Source: Primula veris (Eukaryota > Streptophyta > Magnoliopsida > Ericales > Primulaceae). From it: DNA of 64,000 nt. This document shows positions 20,253 to 32,059 of this stretch, piece by piece. Location: contig OY821749.1 of assembly GCA_963682055.1 (NCBI GenBank), positions 19,232,631 to 19,296,630 of the forward strand, given 5' to 3'. Under the pieces are notes generated by a model. That model was not told the origin of the DNA and did not search any database. It saw only the letters and a program-made list of their open reading frames with translations. A program made the position numbers and the translations under genes. Position 1 is the first letter of the stretch; the number at the start of each line of letters is the position of its first letter.

Positions 20253-21845
20253 GAAGAGCTAGCGAATTATTTAAATTGTTGTATAACAATTATATGTCAT
20301 TATTTTTTTCCGTAAATAATTAATTTCATGTAATATTCTAAAACTTTAGAGTCAAAAAGGCTGGTTTTAGATGATGAATATATACCCTTCCAGTGCCACC
20401 AGCAATATATTTTTTGAGGGTATGATATTTCTTTCTGCATATTCCATAACATCAATACGTGTGGGATTATTTAAAGTACAAAAATGTCATCAATTTTGAT
20501 GGTGATCGGAGTTATATTGCTTGACCCCTCATGCATTATTGACACACCTAACTTTGTTTTTTTTTTTGGAATATCTAGTAATACTGTATATACCACCAGA
20601 TTTGAACAAATGTTGGGTTCTCTAGACATTTCAAATACTATATCTTTTTTGACAGATTATAAATATGTTAAATTGATCACGAAATTGTGATAAAGAAGTA
20701 GCAAATAGGCCAATCTAGCTTCATATCTGGTGGCTAATCTTCCATATATTACTCGATTGTTACAGACACAATATTTAGTCAAAAATTAAAATAACAAAAT
20801 ACTGTATAGCATTCTGACATGGTGCATGTATGGTTAGTTGTTTTATGTTTATTTAACTTATACAAGCTCTCACTTTCCATCACTGCATGGAAAGTTGAGA
20901 ATAAATTAAGTGTGCCAATTAATTGCTCTAAACATCCCCTCTATTACTATTCTTATTCCTCAAGTATACGAATAATGGGAAGGATTGTGAAAGTTGTATT
21001 TGGCAGCTAGATTATTAATTGTAGATTAATCCAATGTTTCTGTCAATAATTTTGCGACAAATTACAAGTGATACTTTTAGCAATATAGAAAAAATATGAA
21101 ATATGAAGGAAAAATAATATCGGCAAAGAATGGCGGTGAATCTCTTATCAAGTCAATTGAATCAACATCAACCACAGCCAAAGTTTTGGACAAGAAACGA
21201 AAATTCACCGATTATATTAACATTGAACAAAAATGAACTGGGTGCGGGAACGGTTTCGCGGACATAACATGATTTAATGGGGAACTAGCCACCGCATGGA
21301 TTTGGCAAATTTCAAATGCATTTTACACTATAATATCGCGTTTATTGCTCTAGTACTACTGTTTGAAAGTCTTCATTTTTTCCCTTCTTTTAAGTAAATT
21401 TAAGGCGCCAAAAATGACTTATACATGGTACATTGCTTATTTAATGAAATGGTATGGTGAAACTATGTTATCATATCATAATTATATATATAACTATATA
21501 TATAAGTCAAGCTAAGAAAAAACGAGTGTGTTAAATTTTAGTAATTTTTTCTAAAAATGTCAAAACTTTTTTTTACTAATTATTTATTTGTATTTGTTTA
21601 ATTCAAAATATAAAAAGCACACAAAAATTATTATCTTTTCAAAACAGTTATAATCATATACCAAACAAAATCGTTTACGTGTATTTTGTATAACAAAAAT
21701 ATTATAGTACTCACAATTTCTAATTTAATATATTCATTCAATCAATATATTTTTAAATTTTTTATTACCCGAATCATATATATATATAACATCCGTCATA
21801 ACACGTGGTTAACGATTAATTAATATATATATATATATATATATA
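20253..21845. other. AT-rich intergenic stretch without recognised genes
   Basis: Short ORFs at 20484-20690 and 20819-21010 have no recognisable domains and no supporting context. An AT dinucleotide run occupies about 21822-21844, directly beside the Helitron end. Confidence 0.5.
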
Positions 21846-22179
21846 CTAGTAATCGTAGCCCACGTGTTGCGTGTGTAACACGTAGTTGCATAAATATGAT
21901 CCGACACAAATAAATTTAACATTTTCAAAAAGTGTACAAAAATAATTGGATGAATATCGTAAAAATATAATGTTTTATTGTTATAGTAATATAAAAATAC
22001 ATGTATGCTGATTTGTTTGAGAGATGATTTGATATGTGAAAAAAAAAAAATATTTATTTATTTAAATTGCATTAAGTTATTTTAGTAATTAGTAAATTAG
22101 AATAGGAGTATTTTTGAAAAAAATGGGTAAAATTGGACTGACTCAAAATTTCTCGAGTTCTCTTATATTAATAGTATGA
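21846..22179 (-). mobile_element. Small non-autonomous Helitron
   Basis: On the minus strand the element starts TCATACTATTA (from 22179) and ends CTAG (21849-21846), between a host A and a host T. The 3' end has the Helitron hairpin, ACGTGTT paired with AACACGT around an 8-base loop, about 13 bases before CTAG. It has no coding capacity. The termini match those of the element at 44490-44794, so both belong to one family mobilised in trans. Confidence 0.75.
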
Positions 22180-23460
22180 TATGATATAGGCATCGGCGTA
22201 TAACGCTACGAGAGGAAACATATGCATGTTGATATTATTAATGCCTTGTGACTTTAATAAAGATTAACTTTTCATCATTTCATGCATAAAATAACGAGAA
22301 TTTGCATCATCTGCTTGTTATCGGATCACCTCTCATAATCACTGCTATTTTTTTTGGTACAGTTGTTCGAAAAAAGATATAAACTTTAATGGCAGTATGG
22401 GAAAAAGTCACTGATATGCGATAGCATTGCTTTACTCTATTTGTCAAAGAATTATGGATATCTTTTTCTTATCAAGAAAAAACACACACAATTTGGTAAC
22501 GCATTTAAACATTATTGCACTTTTGTTATGACACGTGTACGGATACCAGTAAATGTTTGTTGTAGGAGTTTGTCCTTTTGCTGTAGATGTAAATCAAATC
22601 TAATTTGTACAGTGTGGTCCCAATTCGAATTTTTTGGAAATAATTTAAACTAATTAAATCTCACTTGATTTCATTTCCCTAGTAATCTCAAATCAATCAG
22701 TTTAGCATTACTGACTTATTTTAATTCGTTTTAGACTTTTAGTCTCTTCGATCTGAAAATTGTTTTCAGGGGAGTTTAGAAAAACTCTCATCTTCTAAAC
22801 TTGATTTCTACCGTCAAATAGATCTTCATTTGTTAAATTTTGGGGCGGAATCAAAATTTACATTTTGATTGTTATACGCAGATCAAAGCATTTGCTTGGT
22901 GAAATATGATGTAATATTTCAAGAGAACATAGGCGACTCTTACGTGTCATGACAAGTTTTATGCATATCGTGTCTGTACATAATAAAATCTTATTTATAT
23001 GTGATGTGCAGCGTATGAGTCATCCAGGAATACATTATAATTTATCTTGATTTATAGACTTAAACTATAATATACAGCATGTATAGTTGGTAGTATATAC
23101 ATATTTTTTTCCAATATTGCACTGTAGTGGCTAGATTTGAAATAATCAATTTCATGTGAAGTTAAATTATTTGAGTTTGTTGCAATCTATTGAATTTGTA
23201 TCAAATGACAATAATGCATAATGTTATAGAAATAGAGCAAAAACTTCAATCTTGAGTGCTAAATGCAAATTCAACACCATTAACCCAACTTGAATGCATT
23301 GCAATTCACGAGACATTTCAAAAAAAAAAAAAAACACATTTTCCTTGAAACTTAAATAACACATTAAAGTATTTATCGATAAGTATGCACTTATAAACTG
23401 CATATCAACTGGCATGTATTTTCGATTTACTGAACAATCTACATGGGTCCGCTAAGGGAT
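22180..23460. other. AT-rich intergenic stretch, nothing recognised
   Basis: No ORF with a recognisable domain, no LTR ends and no RNA gene were found here on either strand. Confidence 0.45.
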
Positions 23461-23657
23461 TATTAGTCAAATTCTATTCAAAATAACAATACGTCCATAA
23501 ATCATACTCGAAGAATTCCGTTTTTCAGAATTAAAGGAGTAAACTTCAACCGTATGAAGACTTATTAGTCAAATTCTATTCAAAATAACAATACGTATCA
23601 TACTCGAAGAATTCCGTTTTCCAGAATTAAAGGAGTAAACTTCAACCGTATGAAGAC
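23461..23657. repeat. Tandem duplication of a unit of about 100 bp
   Basis: Unit 1 (23461-23562, 102 bp) and unit 2 (23563-23657, 95 bp) both begin TATTAGTCAAATTC and end CCGTATGAAGAC. Unit 2 lacks about 7 bases after ATACGT and has one further substitution, so the duplication is recent. It lies about 0.5 kb upstream of the TPS5-like transcription unit. Confidence 0.9.
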
Positions 23658-24169
23658 CAAGTAAACCTTTGAATTATTAGGTGAGGTGGGATATAACAAG
23701 TGGTTGATACCGTATTATAACTAGTTCTTCATTTGGGTTTAAATCCTAACGCCCACATAATTAATAAGATAATTTATTATTACAAGAAAAGAAGGAAAAT
23801 AAAACATTTTAATAAAATATGTAGACCAAATAGAATTTTGTATATAGATGTAGGGGGAAGTGTTGGTGAAAATAACAGCTACACTATTAGGAGTGGTAAT
23901 TGCAAAGCTCTACTGTTCTGTGGGGGCTTGCTTTCCTCATCATCACATTCACACTCAGACAGGAGAATAATTCATTCATAATTGGACCTTTTTTCTTTCA
24001 TCATTTCAGTAAAATATATTATATAGTCAGAAAAAGAATTGGAAAAAGAGAACAAGTAAAATAGCCTCTCTTTTTTTTCTTTTAGTATTACTGTTGAAGA
24101 AAGAGAAAGCTGGGAATCTTTCTTGATACTTTCTACTAAATAGTGGGAATCTTTTCTAAAAACCACTCT

Positions 24170-25342
24170 CTGTGTGTAACTTCAAGAGTAAGCTCAGTGC
24201 TAGTACTATTTTAAGCTACAAAATACTTTTTATTGCTCTTTTCCCTTTATTTCTTCACACCACTCTCTTTTATACTATTTTCTTTGTTTTTTCATATCTT
24301 TAACCCTTATGTTTACTTAATTCTTAAGGAAAAAAAACATTGAAATTTGTGGCTCACTTGGGTGTGCTTTGATTCAAGTGCCTAATTAACATGTTTGGGT
24401 TGATAAGGATTTTTGTGAATTGAGGTAAAAAAAAATTAAAAAATTATGGTTGTATTTTTTAAATTAGCTTTTCGCAAATTCTCTTTCTTTACTGGGCTCT
24501 TAGATTATTTTTTTTACTTAAATGTAAAATATAAAAAAAGTGTCTATCTTGAAATTTAACTGGGTAGGTCTTGATTAAAAAGGCTTGTTGGATAACATAT
24601 TCCATGGATTGAGTTAAATTTTTGCTATCTTTTAGCAATTAGTTATTGTTTTACTTTCTTGTGTTTTTGTATTTAATGTCTCAATTTGTTTTGAGTTTGA
24701 TGTCACTTGGTTAGATTCATCTGTTGGTGGTTACCTACTAATTTTGGAATGGTTCTGATTGGGATATTATCTGATTGCAGTTTTGATCTCAGCTTTTTTG
24801 TTCTTTTTTAAGAATCACAGCTTGTTTAGTTGACTTAAGCAAGGTGGTTTTTTTGTTTCTATTTGTTTAGGCAGAAAAGGCTAAATAATCTACTTGGCTT
24901 TATGTTTGTTTGAAGTTTAATTCTATACTGAATTCATATTATGCAGCTTAGAAGCTTTTCTACAATTTCCATAATAATGTTTCATTTTTTTTTCTTTATG
25001 AGTTGTTCTTGATTTTCTGTTAATTGCAGATTCGTAGAATCTGATTGCGCATATATTGAATAAAGATAGTGAGCTACAGTCCCCATTTGCCATTTATCTT
25101 TTTAGTATTCAGCATATATATATATATCCAAAACAGATTATGATTTCAGCTAGTACTCGAACTCCTACTGCTTGATGCTTAAATTTGATAACATAATCTG
25201 AGATTTTTTGTATCATCAAATTGTATTTCGATATTTATTATCTTGATTGATGGTGCTTTTTTGCAGAAGTTGATTGCTTCTATCGGAAAAAGGAAGAGCC
25301 ACAATTCCCTAACTTAATTTTACTAAAAATCTAAGATAGATC
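24170..25342 (+). promoter_or_regulatory. Probable 5' leader with introns of the TPS5-like gene
   Basis: Pyrimidine-rich sequence around 24180-24300 and T-rich stretches ending in good acceptors at 25028-25029 (TTAATTGCAG) and 25265-25266 (TTTTTTGCAG) suggest a leader split by one or two introns, as is common in class II TPS genes. The transcription start and first donor cannot be placed from sequence. The last leader piece, 25267-25342, runs to the ATG. Confidence 0.5.
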
Positions 25343-28300
25343 ATGGGTTCAAAGTCGTATTCGAACTTACTGGATCTGACATCTTCCCAAGTCCCATCTT
25401 TTAGTCGTGAAAAAAGCAAAAAGCTCTCTCGAATATCAACTCATGCTGGTGTTTTATCACAACTAGTAGACGATGAAAACAACCCTAGCATTTGCTCTGA
25501 TGCACCTTCATCTCTTTCTCAAGAACGTATGATCATTGTCGGGAACCAACTTCCGCTTAAAGCTTATAGATCTGACGGTGGAGAATGGATCTTCACTTGG
25601 GACGAAGATTCCTTACTCTTACAACTCAAAGATGGTCTAGGAGATGACATCGAAGTTGTTTATGTTGGTTCTTTAAGAGACGAAATCGACCCTAAAGAGC
25701 AAGATGAGGTGGCACAAACTTTGCTCGAAAATTTCAATTGTGTCCCAGCGTTTATACCAAACGAGCTTTTTGATAAATTTTATCTCGGGTTTTGTAAGCA
25801 ACATTTGTGGCCATTATTTCATTATATGTTACCTTTGTCACCCGAGCTAGGGGGCAGATTCGACAGGTCTCTTTGGCAAGCTTATGTGTCTGTTAACAAA
25901 ATCTTTGCCGATAAAGTAATGGAAGTGATTAGCCCCGACGATGATTTTGTGTGGGTACACGATTATCATTTAATGGTTTTGCCCACTTTTTTGCGTAAAA
26001 GATTTAATAGGGTAAAACTCGGGTTTTTTCTCCATAGCCCATTTCCTTCTAGTGAAATATATCGTACTTTACCCGTAAGAGACGAGCTTCTTCGAGCACT
26101 ATTAAACTCTGATTTAATCGGATTTCATACTTTTGACTATGCTAGGCATTTTTTATCATGTTGTAGTAGAATGCTTGGTGTTTCTTATCAATCGAAAAGA
26201 GGGTATATTGGTCTCGAATATTATGGTCGAACGGTTAGTATTAAAATTCTCCCTGTAGGAATTCATATGGGTCAAATCCAGCTTGTTTTGGATTTACCCG
26301 AAACTGAATCAAAAGTTCTCGAGTTACAAGACAAGTTTAGAGACCAAACTGTCCTTTTGGGAGTCGATGACATGGACATTTTCAAAGGCATTAGCCTCAA
26401 GTTGTTAGCTTTCGAACAATTGTTGATTCAAAATCCTGATCTAAGGGGTAAAGTTGTATTGGTTCAAATTGCAAATCCCGCTAGAGGGAGGGGCAAAGAT
26501 GTCCAAGAGGTGCAAACCGAAACATTTGCGACGGTTAATAAGATTAATAAACAATTTAGTCAACCTGGTTACGAACCAGTGGTGTTGATTGACACAACTC
26601 TTCAGTTTTATGAGAGAATTGCTTATTACGTAATAGCTGAATGTTGTCTGGTTACAGCTGTGAGAGATGGTATGAATTTAATACCGTATGAATACGTTAT
26701 TTGTCGACAAGGACATGAAAAATTAGACGATGCATTGGGATTAGATCCGTTAGAATTAAAAAAGAGTATGTTAGTTGTATCGGAATTTATCGGGTGCTCG
26801 CCTTCGCTTAGCGGAGCTATACGTGTTAATCCGTGGAATATAGATTCTGTTGCTGAAGCTATGGTTTCGGCTTTAGTTGTATCGGAAGATGAGAAACATT
26901 TAAGGCACGAGAAACATTATAGGTATGCTCTAATATTTTAAAACTTTTACCAAGGTGCCGTAAATCTCTGTTAATCCATTGCAGAGGTAAGAACAATTAC
27001 TATGTTGAAAACCTATCAATTTAGGCTTTGTACCTTTTGAGCGACTCTTTTTATAATCCAAAGCTTATAATCTTAAGCTTTGTTAAAAGCATAAGCCTAA
27101 GTCTTCTAAATGTTTGGTAAAAATGACAAGAGTTTATTATTTTTTATTTATATGATCATTACTCCGGCTTGTTCGGCTGCATGATAAGAGTTTCTGAGAG
27201 TGAAAAAAATTGTGATTTCATCAAAGCTTATAGCTTCTAGCCTTTCAGGCTTGAAAAGTAGAAAATCTTAGCTTTTAAGCTGCTCAATCATATGCAGTCT
27301 TGACTTTAAGGGGGGAAAAAAACAAGGCCTCCATCAGCAAAAAAGTAACTTGCTTAAATTTCAATTGTAAACTTTGATTCATTAAAATTTTGCATGATAA
27401 TGTTTTAATTTTTTAAAATTAATGAATTTGAAATATATTTCCTTAGCATTTTATGGATATAAATATACTATTGTAGGTATGTGAGTACACATGATGTTGC
27501 TTATTGGGCACGGAGTTTCTTGCAAGATCTCGAGAGGGCCTGTGGAGATCATTTTAGGAGAAGATGTTATGGGATTGGTTTCGGTTTAGGGTTTCGTGTT
27601 ATTGCTTTGGACCCTCATTTTAGAAAATTATCGGTTGATCATATTGTTTCGGCTTATAAAAGGACTAAAAACCGAGCAATTTTGTTGGACTATGATGGGG
27701 CGATGATGTTACATAGTTCGATGGGTACATGTCCTAATTTTGAGGCTGTTGAAGCTTTGAGAAGCTTGTGTAAAGATACGAAAAATGTTGTGTTTATTGT
27801 TAGTGGCAAGGATAAAAAGACTTTGTCTGAGTGGTTTTTTTCGTGCGAGAAGCTGGGGATTGCTGCAGAACATGGATATTTTTTGAGGTAAAGTACATAA
27901 CTACAGTGTAAGCTCTTATGTATTATCCGCTAACTCACCGCGTTAAGGCCTGGGAAAAGCCAGGTAATTACATGAGTATAAGCTCTTACTGCTTGGTTGC
28001 AGCCTTTTGCTTAAAAGCTGAAAATAAGTTTATAAAATATCTTGCAATTTGAGTTTTTTTTTTCTTCTGGATATTAGGACGGGAAAAGCTAGATGATTTA
28101 AGCTGGATGAACTGAACTTTTTCCCAAAACTCTAAACTTCTAGCTTGTAAACCCAGCTCGACTTTTCACAGCTCATGTAAGACGCCACATTTGACAACAA
28201 ACCAAACTAGTTGACAGTTTTTAGAGATTTCATCTTCTCTGTATCGTTTTTTACATTTTTTCTTTAAACTCCTACTTTAGTTGTAACTTCCGATAGTTAA

Positions 28301-30249
28301 TCACGTTAAAGAGCAAGTTGATTTGCACAAAAAGGGAAGAACTCGAGGAAATGAATGTGGTCTAACTCTTCCTAGCTCATATCAGATGTCCATTTGACAA
28401 CAAATAATTATTTTTGATTATAACAATTTGGCTTTTTTACATTTACTTGTATGACAGGCCAACAAACGAAGCAGAATGGGAAACATGTGTCGTAGGGTCC
28501 GATTTTTATTGGAAACAAATTGCCGAGCCAATAATGAAACTGTATACAGAAACGACAGATGGGTCAACAATAGAGACCAAAGAGAGTACACTTAGTTGGA
28601 ATTATCAATATGCAGACCCTGATTTTGGTGTTTGTCAAGCTAAGGAGCTTTTAGACCACCTCGAAAGTGTTCTTGCTAATGAACCTGTATCAGTTAAAAG
28701 TGGTCCAAATATAGTGGAAGTTAAACTTACGGTTAGTATTGCATTTTTCATTTTATAATAAGATGACTGCTAATGAAGTTTGGTATAGATTTCTTGCTTA
28801 CAAAAATATCATGATCAGCTAGTGTTTAGTTCTGGTTACAAATTCTCTCGAAAAAATGTTCTTTGCAGAAAGTATAGCCCGTGACAGTCCATATTCTTAG
28901 ACATTTCGAAAAGTGGTTATTTGTTAAATTGGTTTTTTTTTTTTTTGTTTCTTAAAGTAGCAATGATATGCCAAAGCCACGGAGTTGACCAAAATAATTG
29001 ATTTTGCGAAATATAATAAGGATCATTAAAATTGATACTAGGCTTTGCTTCAAATTGAATGAACATTAAATTTAAATAACATTGGACCTGACACTTTTTA
29101 GAAATAATGTCTTATTTGGTTCTGGTAGTTATTCTAAAAATTCGTTTCCAAAAGGGTTAATCCCACTTTGCATTCAACCTTTTCCCTATGTTACACTTTG
29201 CATCCCACATAACATACTCTAAACATTGATTCGTTGGGTTAAAATTGTTTTATTTTGTTGCAAATAACAAAACGGTTTATACAGTATAAGATAGCCGTCC
29301 AAAGCATCAAAAGAATTTGTTAGATATCTTTGATGGTGCTAAGGCCTTGGTTGGTTCCAGCTATTAACCTCAACATTTCTCTATCTTTTAATAGCTGGAC
29401 TGCGTTTGGTTGATCAATTACACCCGAGGTTTTTTGTTTTTTGGCTGAAAGAAAAAATAATTTTTTAACTGGTTGAACACAACTTTTGTTCTCAGACTCA
29501 AAAAGTCCAGCTTAATTGTTTAAAAACTGCTGTCGACAAGCCTCAAATTGAACAAATTTTATCAGGCAAAATGTTGAAAGCTTCAAAAAAATTACAATTT
29601 CATCCGTTTTGACTTGCAAGAATAAGTTCATAGTCTTATTTGTTACTTTCTCTGCTATGGTATCCCATAACCTTTCTTAATAGCTGGACTACTTTCTATT
29701 GTAATATCTCTTCTGCGGTGGTAATTAGTATTTACTTCCCCTTGTTTTTTCTTTTCTTACTAGCTGGACTACATATGGTTGGTTGATCATCTTAAAACAT
29801 ACGGTCCGAAAAACGGAAAAAGCAAGAATCTTTTTGCTGAATGAACCCAACTCTTCTCTTAATCACGGAAAAATTTAGCTTATTTGCTTAAAACACTCCA
29901 AATATAACATTTTCGTAATCTTACTTGCTACTTTCTCTCTATCCAACAGGGGGTGAACAAGGGATTAGTAGCCGAACATCTCTTTGCCACAATGAGAGAG
30001 AAAGGGATGCTACCTGATTTTGTACTATGTATAGGTGACGATCGTTCCGATGAGGACATGTTTGGTGTCATTGCGAGCGCGAAAGGTGGGCCTTCTCTCT
30101 CTCCGGTTGCTGAAATATTTGCTTGCACTGTTGGTCAAAAGCCGAGCAAGGCAAAGTACTATTTGGACGATACAGCCGATATACTAAGGATGCTGCAGGG
30201 TTTAGCCACTGCTTCGGAACAGATGTCGAAGTTTATCACGAGTAATTGA
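25343..30249 (+). CDS. TPS5: Class II trehalose-6-phosphate synthase-like protein (TPS5-like)
   Basis: Four coding exons with GT-AG junctions, 25343-26922, 27477-27887, 28458-28731 and 29950-30249, give 854 residues, the usual class II length. The N-terminus MGSKSYSNLLDL and residues 61-72 (ERMIIVGNQLPL) are closest, by recollection, to Arabidopsis TPS5. A GT20 synthase-like domain (about 61-545, FVWVHDYHLMVLPTFL, FFLHSPFPSSEIYRTLP) is fused to a HAD phosphatase-like domain with motif I DYDGA at 598-602 and motif GDDRSDED near 784-791. Class II proteins are mainly regulatory partners in sugar and SnRK1 signalling in the cytosol and generally lack strong synthase activity. The usual Arg of VANRLP is Gln here, and the Thr of DxDGT is Ala (A602), which would weaken phosphatase chemistry. 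The C-terminal tail is short. The TPS5 label is by resemblance; TPS5-7 paralogues were not separable by alignment. Confidence 0.92.
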
Positions 30250-32059
30250 TTTGAGAATAAGGTGACTAGTTTATGTATGGGATTTATATAATGGGTTGTG
30301 TAAGTAGACAAAAGATTGGTATGACCCATTTTATGTATGGTTTTCAATATTGATAAATTGGCATACAGTTTGGCGCCTATGATTGATTGTGTATTTTTAG
30401 GATGTTGATTTCTTTAGAGTGTATGGGGCTTATTTAGTATTTGTTTAAACATGTCAGTTTTTTTTTATACCCTTGTGGACAGACTATTATGATTTGATTA
30501 GATTGCTAAAGTACCTGCATTAGTCGCATTGGACTAAACTAATCTAGTTTATTGTAACATCTCGAAACATGTTTTAGGAAGTGACTACATTTTGTTTTTT
30601 TTTGTTTGGAGGGTGAGTGACTACATGTTCATGACTCTTGAGTGGTATTTAGAGATTGCATAGACCAATTTTCAAACCATTTCTCTTTCTTAATCATATC
30701 AAGACGGTAAGTGTATTAGTGTTTGCTGTACAATATTGTATTTCATATGGTCACCTGGATCCAAATCCAGTGGGAAGTTTTAAATTGCTCAACTCGCCTC
30801 GAGCACGAGTGACATGAATCAGATTTTTGCTCAGTTTTTGGCTCAAAAAGTTGCCAATGCCCAATGTCGGCTCAAGATTTTATACTTTACTTATAAAATC
30901 AATGATTAATTCTATAAAATATATAACCACTTATAGGTTTTCCGAATCTAATCAAACGATTGATGCTGTTTTATGAGACGAAGTGCACACTACTTCAGCT
31001 CATCACTTTCACAAATAAACTTTTTCAACTTACAAACAATACTTTTTATAGGAAAACATAGTTTTAGTTTGAAGTTTTGAATTAAACGGGAGAGAAAATC
31101 ACTCGGACAAGATGAATTCTTTTTATGTAGTCGACCAAGTTAACCTTTCTTTTTAAATAAAAATAGTGACTAAAGTTGACAAAAAAGTCAAGAGTTCCTT
31201 AATTGAAAAGAATACATAAATGGAAAATATATATTGGTTGGTGCAAGTACTTAGTATCACCGACCACCAATAGCATTGTTTCAAAGGAGGCAAGTTAAGT
31301 TTTTAGGTAGAAATAGGCCGATTAGCGCTTAATCCCTTCTCGTTCCGCTTAACCACCATATTATCCGATTAATTTTTTAGGCTTCTCTAGCTAATTTACG
31401 CCTAGACCGACGGATGGTAGGGGTGAATTTTTTTATCGAAATGTATAAAGTAATCACAATTACCATTTATAAGTCATACCATACAATTCGTATCGCAGTT
31501 TCGGTAATACCGTAATACCACAACTATCGTACTGCTCAAACTTTGTCGTACAATAATGATACTCGGTTTTGAATACCATGGCATTGTATCATCTGTACGA
31601 TATTAATATTTACACATGATCGTACAATCATGTATAAATGAAAACTAATATACTAATACTTTACACTTAAAGATATTATTGGAAATCTAAAAATATGAAT
31701 TGTCATGTTTTTTTAACATGTATGATTATGCTTTAAACTTTTATCAATTATTTTTATTTAATGAATGCTTATCTATTATTTTGTAAATTTATTTCATTGT
31801 TTTATCAAAGTATATTGTTATTTGATAATAGTAATGTCTCGTATCATTATGGTACCAAAACTTTAAATACCAAATATGTGTGGTTTAGATAAAAATAACA
31901 AGTGTTAACTTTTCACATTTGTTACTTATACAAAATTACAAAGTGCCCCGAAAGAGAGTTTTTGCAAACCCTAGCTTCTTTATTTTTGTAAGGTTTGTAT
32001 AAACTCCACCTTCAAAAAAAACTCCAATCTCTCTCTCTTTCTTTCTTTCTTGTGTAATA
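30250..32059. other. Intergenic stretch between TPS5-like and RBM34-like genes
   Basis: This holds the 3' untranslated region of the first gene and, near its end, the leader of the second (CT-rich repeats CTCTCTCTTTCTTTCTTTCT at 32030-32049). A stretch near 30930-30970 resembles sequence at about 42940-42980, just before the RBM34-like pseudogene, which suggests that the duplication may have included upstream sequence. Confidence 0.5.
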
